This document shows positions 13,084 to 14,633 of a stretch of 14,633 bases of DNA, piece by piece (position 1 is the stretch's first letter; every line of letters starts with the position of its first letter). Below the pieces are notes generated by a model that worked only from the letters and a program-made list of their open reading frames with translations, was not told the DNA's origin and did no database searches. This DNA comes from JADHUC01 sp964617665. Its GTDB lineage: Bacteria > Planctomycetota > Planctomycetia > Pirellulales > Pirellulaceae. The stretch covers positions 1 to 14,633 of the forward strand of contig CAZUAH010000343.1 in the NCBI GenBank assembly GCA_964617665.1, written 5' to 3'. Both the position numbers and the translations under genes were made by a program.

Positions 13084-13422
13084 ATGAGTTATCCGTACAC
13101 TTCGCCCCCGAATCCGCGTTATACGTACAAGCGTCCGCTGAGTACTGCACCGGGCTTTCATCAGCCTATGCGTGGCCTTGATGGTTTTTCACATGGTACT
13201 TTTGATAACGCAGACTTCTGGGGTTATAAGGATGCCTCACAGTTCGATCCCGGTGGTATGCTTGATGGGATGGGCGAGTACGTCGGTGGCTGTGATTGTG
13301 GCGTAGGCGACTGTTTGTGTGGGGTTGATCCCTATACAGGTTCGAACCAAGCAAAAGGCTTGGTAATGATGGCAATTGGCGTTGCCCTTGGTTATTTCGT
13401 CGGTAAGAGCGGAATACTTTAA
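13084..13422 (+). CDS. Cys-cluster protein with C-terminal membrane anchor (112 aa)
   Basis: ATG at 13084 is preferred over the TTG two codons earlier because GAGAGG (13072-13077) is 6 bases upstream of it. The N-terminus is Pro/Tyr-rich with 'PPNPRYTYKR' (N10-P11). The middle is Gly/Asp/Phe-rich and apparently unstructured. A compact Cys cluster 'GGCDCGVGDCLCGVDP' carries four cysteines in ten residues. The last 23 residues form a hydrophobic span ('GLVMMAIGVALGYFVGKSG'). The cluster could bind metal or form disulfides. The stop codon is shared with the AAGGAG site of the next gene. Confidence 0.82.
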   Translation: MSYPYTSPPNPRYTYKRPLSTAPGFHQPMRGLDGFSHGTFDNADFWGYKDASQFDPGGMLDGMGEYVGGCDCGVGDCLCGVDPYTGSNQAKGLVMMAIGVALGYFVGKSGIL

Positions 13423-13432
13423 GGAGTTAAAT

Positions 13433-14119
13433 ATGTTTGGTAAACTTGGAGTATATGAATCAGGCGACGAAAGAATACGCGGAGTACGGCAGAAGCCTTT
13501 CTCTCGTACGCTTATTAACCCTGAAATAAAAGGCGAGGTAGAACAAGTGGACTTTATTACACCGTCGTTTGCGGGTGAGGGGTTGGGTGCTTCTTCACAA
13601 ATGACTTCGGACCAGGCATACAGGATAGCAGCGAGTAAAACGCATAGCATTACAAGTTGTCTGGTCGCAATTCACCGTGTTATTGTACCTATTATAAATA
13701 GTCTACCTGCCGGTTCGAAACGTACGGCGCTTTTAGCGTTGAATACAGAAAAGGATTCAATCGCGAAGGCTTTAGACGCAATAAAGAAACAGCACGATAC
13801 ACTAAGCGCAAAAATCGCACGTATTCAAATTTTTAGCTGGTTACGCGGTACAGAAACAGATACAGGTCTTACTTTGTTGTCAAGAGTAAATGCTTTAGAG
13901 CAACAGTCAGTTGCTCTTGCGAAAAAGGTTGCAAAATACGGCTACTCTGTACCTACTTGCGGTGTAACTTCAAGTGCTGCCCCTGTAATTAAGGACGATG
14001 CGTTAACAAAGGGTTTAGATAAGGGCTTGAACCTTCTATACGCTGCATTAGGTGTTGGTGCAATCTATGCGGTTGTTCGCTACGGTCCAGATCTTGTTAA
14101 GGCTGTTAAAAGTAAATAG
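13433..14119 (+). CDS. Helical protein with C-terminal membrane segment (228 aa)
   Basis: ATG 13433 is chosen for the AAGGAG six to eleven bases upstream; the frame is open further upstream but overlaps the previous gene. The first 60 residues are loop-like, with one NP ('LINPEIKG'). Residues about 65-175 form long helices, including 'KDSIAKALDAIKKQHDTLSA' and 'RVNALEQQSVALAKKVAK' (a likely helical hairpin or coiled coil). A hydrophobic span occupies about 199-217 ('LNLLYAALGVGAIYAVVRY'), with a short basic tail. Function not recognised; membrane-anchored structural protein by context. Confidence 0.85.
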   Translation: MFGKLGVYESGDERIRGVRQKPFSRTLINPEIKGEVEQVDFITPSFAGEGLGASSQMTSDQAYRIAASKTHSITSCLVAIHRVIVPIINSLPAGSKRTALLALNTEKDSIAKALDAIKKQHDTLSAKIARIQIFSWLRGTETDTGLTLLSRVNALEQQSVALAKKVAKYGYSVPTCGVTSSAAPVIKDDALTKGLDKGLNLLYAALGVGAIYAVVRYGPDLVKAVKSK

Positions 14120-14128
14120 AGAGGAAAC

Positions 14129-14602
14129 ATGTACGTAAAACGCCCATACCAAAGAGTAGCGCCTGATATCGATGCGTGGGATGAGGTGTACTCAGATCCC
14201 TTTATCGAGTACGATCCCTGGGGCTACCGTAATCAGATGCCAGAACCGGGGCTTACTGTTCGCGGTTCTGCGCCTGGTTATGCGCCACCAATGCTGCCTG
14301 TTGCGGAGTATACACAGCCGATGGACGTAACGCCTGCTATGGCAGAATACACACAACCGACGAATGTAATGCCTGCGTTAGCGTGTCCTGCGCCGGTCGG
14401 CGCGACGGATACGACAACGAAAACGTCGATTTCAGGTATGGAGCTACTGAAACTTGGCGGGGTTATCGGTGTTACGCTCTTTGCGCTTTTCATTGTGTAC
14501 AAATACATGGCGCAAGACGACCTGCGCGAAAAAGAGCGTCTGATGCGAGAAGCATACTTAAAGCGTATTCGTCTTCCGGCTGGTTTCATAGAGAGGTATT
14601 AA
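14129..14602 (+). CDS. Pro-rich single-span membrane protein with internal repeat (157 aa)
   Basis: GAGAGG (14119-14124) precedes the ATG by 4 bases. The N-terminal 100 residues are rich in Pro, Tyr and acidic residues. They hold a duplicated 13-residue unit starting with AEYTQP (residues 59-71 and 72-84). A hydrophobic span at about 108-126 ('KLGGVIGVTLFALFIVYKYM') is followed by a charged helix ('DDLREKERLMREAYLKRIR') and 'LPAGFIERY'. Together with its two upstream neighbours it forms a run of single-span proteins. Function not recognised. Confidence 0.83.
   Translation: MYVKRPYQRVAPDIDAWDEVYSDPFIEYDPWGYRNQMPEPGLTVRGSAPGYAPPMLPVAEYTQPMDVTPAMAEYTQPTNVMPALACPAPVGATDTTTKTSISGMELLKLGGVIGVTLFALFIVYKYMAQDDLREKERLMREAYLKRIRLPAGFIERY
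14303..14380 (+). repeat. Two-copy 39-bp in-frame repeat
   Basis: Copies at 14303-14341 and 14342-14380 encode AEYTQP followed by a V.PA ending. They differ at silent positions, so this is an older duplication than the one at 8729-8770. Confidence 0.7.
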
Positions 14603-14603
14603 G

Positions 14604-14633
14604 ATGTCGAACTTCTTTAATCAGCTTCCAAAG
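14604..14633 (+). CDS. Start of a further rightward gene, cut by the window edge
   Basis: ATG at 14604 follows GAGAGG (14591-14596) by 7 bases, the same ribosome site as the genes at 13084 and 14129. Only ten codons are visible (MSNFFNQLPK), so nothing can be said of its function. Confidence 0.6.
   Translation, partial: MSNFFNQLPK

Noticed and set aside
1..14633. tRNA, rRNA or insertion sequence
   Set aside because: No cloverleaf-like T-loop/anticodon pattern, no rRNA-like stretch, no transposase motif and no terminal inverted repeats with target duplications were seen in either strand.

Overview
The window looks like part of an uncultured bacterial virus genome, or of a closely related mobile element. 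It is split into two divergent gene blocks around a roughly 1 kb non-coding control region. Bacterial Shine-Dalgarno sites, sigma70-like promoters, tightly packed genes, and DUF932 and DUF2786 proteins (families typical of phages and plasmids) support this. No capsid, terminase, portal, polymerase or integrase gene is recognisable, so 'virus' is an inference, and I cannot name the host.

Left block (about 80-3239, minus strand): five GC-rich genes read leftward from a good promoter at 3285-3312. From promoter-proximal to distal they encode a small basic/Ala-Glu protein, a small Trp/Tyr-rich protein, a DUF932 protein, a DUF2786 protein and a small phage-type hypothetical protein. They are organised like cassettes. 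Each gene has the same extended ribosome-binding leader (CTCACAGGAG on the minus strand), and four of the five are followed directly by one of two families of paired structured repeats (type I at 446-507 and 1345-1406; type II at 2601-2671 and 2911-2982). A further leftward promoter at 13-41 points out of the window.

Centre (3240-4287): non-coding. It holds short GC-rich repeats, a dense run of CCWGG sites, A- and T-tracts, and paired 14-bp palindromes (core CCCTACATGTAGGG) spaced exactly 19 bp apart. It also has further dyads and the rightward promoter at 4224-4251. It is the best candidate for a replication origin and/or repressor-controlled switch.

Right block (4288 to the end, plus strand): at least twelve co-directional genes with lower GC. 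First come a four-cysteine protein, an acidic helical protein and a 704-residue scaffold-like protein (AT-hook-like segment, small beta domain, long coiled coil, Met/Gln tract, helical C-terminus). A 116-bp gap with a hairpin and G-tracts follows. Next is a transglutaminase-like cysteine enzyme with an intact Cys-His-Asp triad. Directly after it come four modular proteins (8144-13071) built from a recurrent beta/alpha/beta module of about 60-105 residues, with basic Asn-Pro ('RxNP') linkers. The segment 12216-14602 contains four small proteins with a single membrane segment, and an eleventh-hour start codon at 14604 opens another gene.

My working model, which is inference, is that the left block carries early/accessory functions and the right block carries structural functions. 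The run of single-span membrane proteins would fit a virion or assembly system that includes a membrane. The NP-linked modules next to a papain-fold enzyme could be processed, or cross-linked, building blocks. This modular family is the part of the window most likely to be undescribed.
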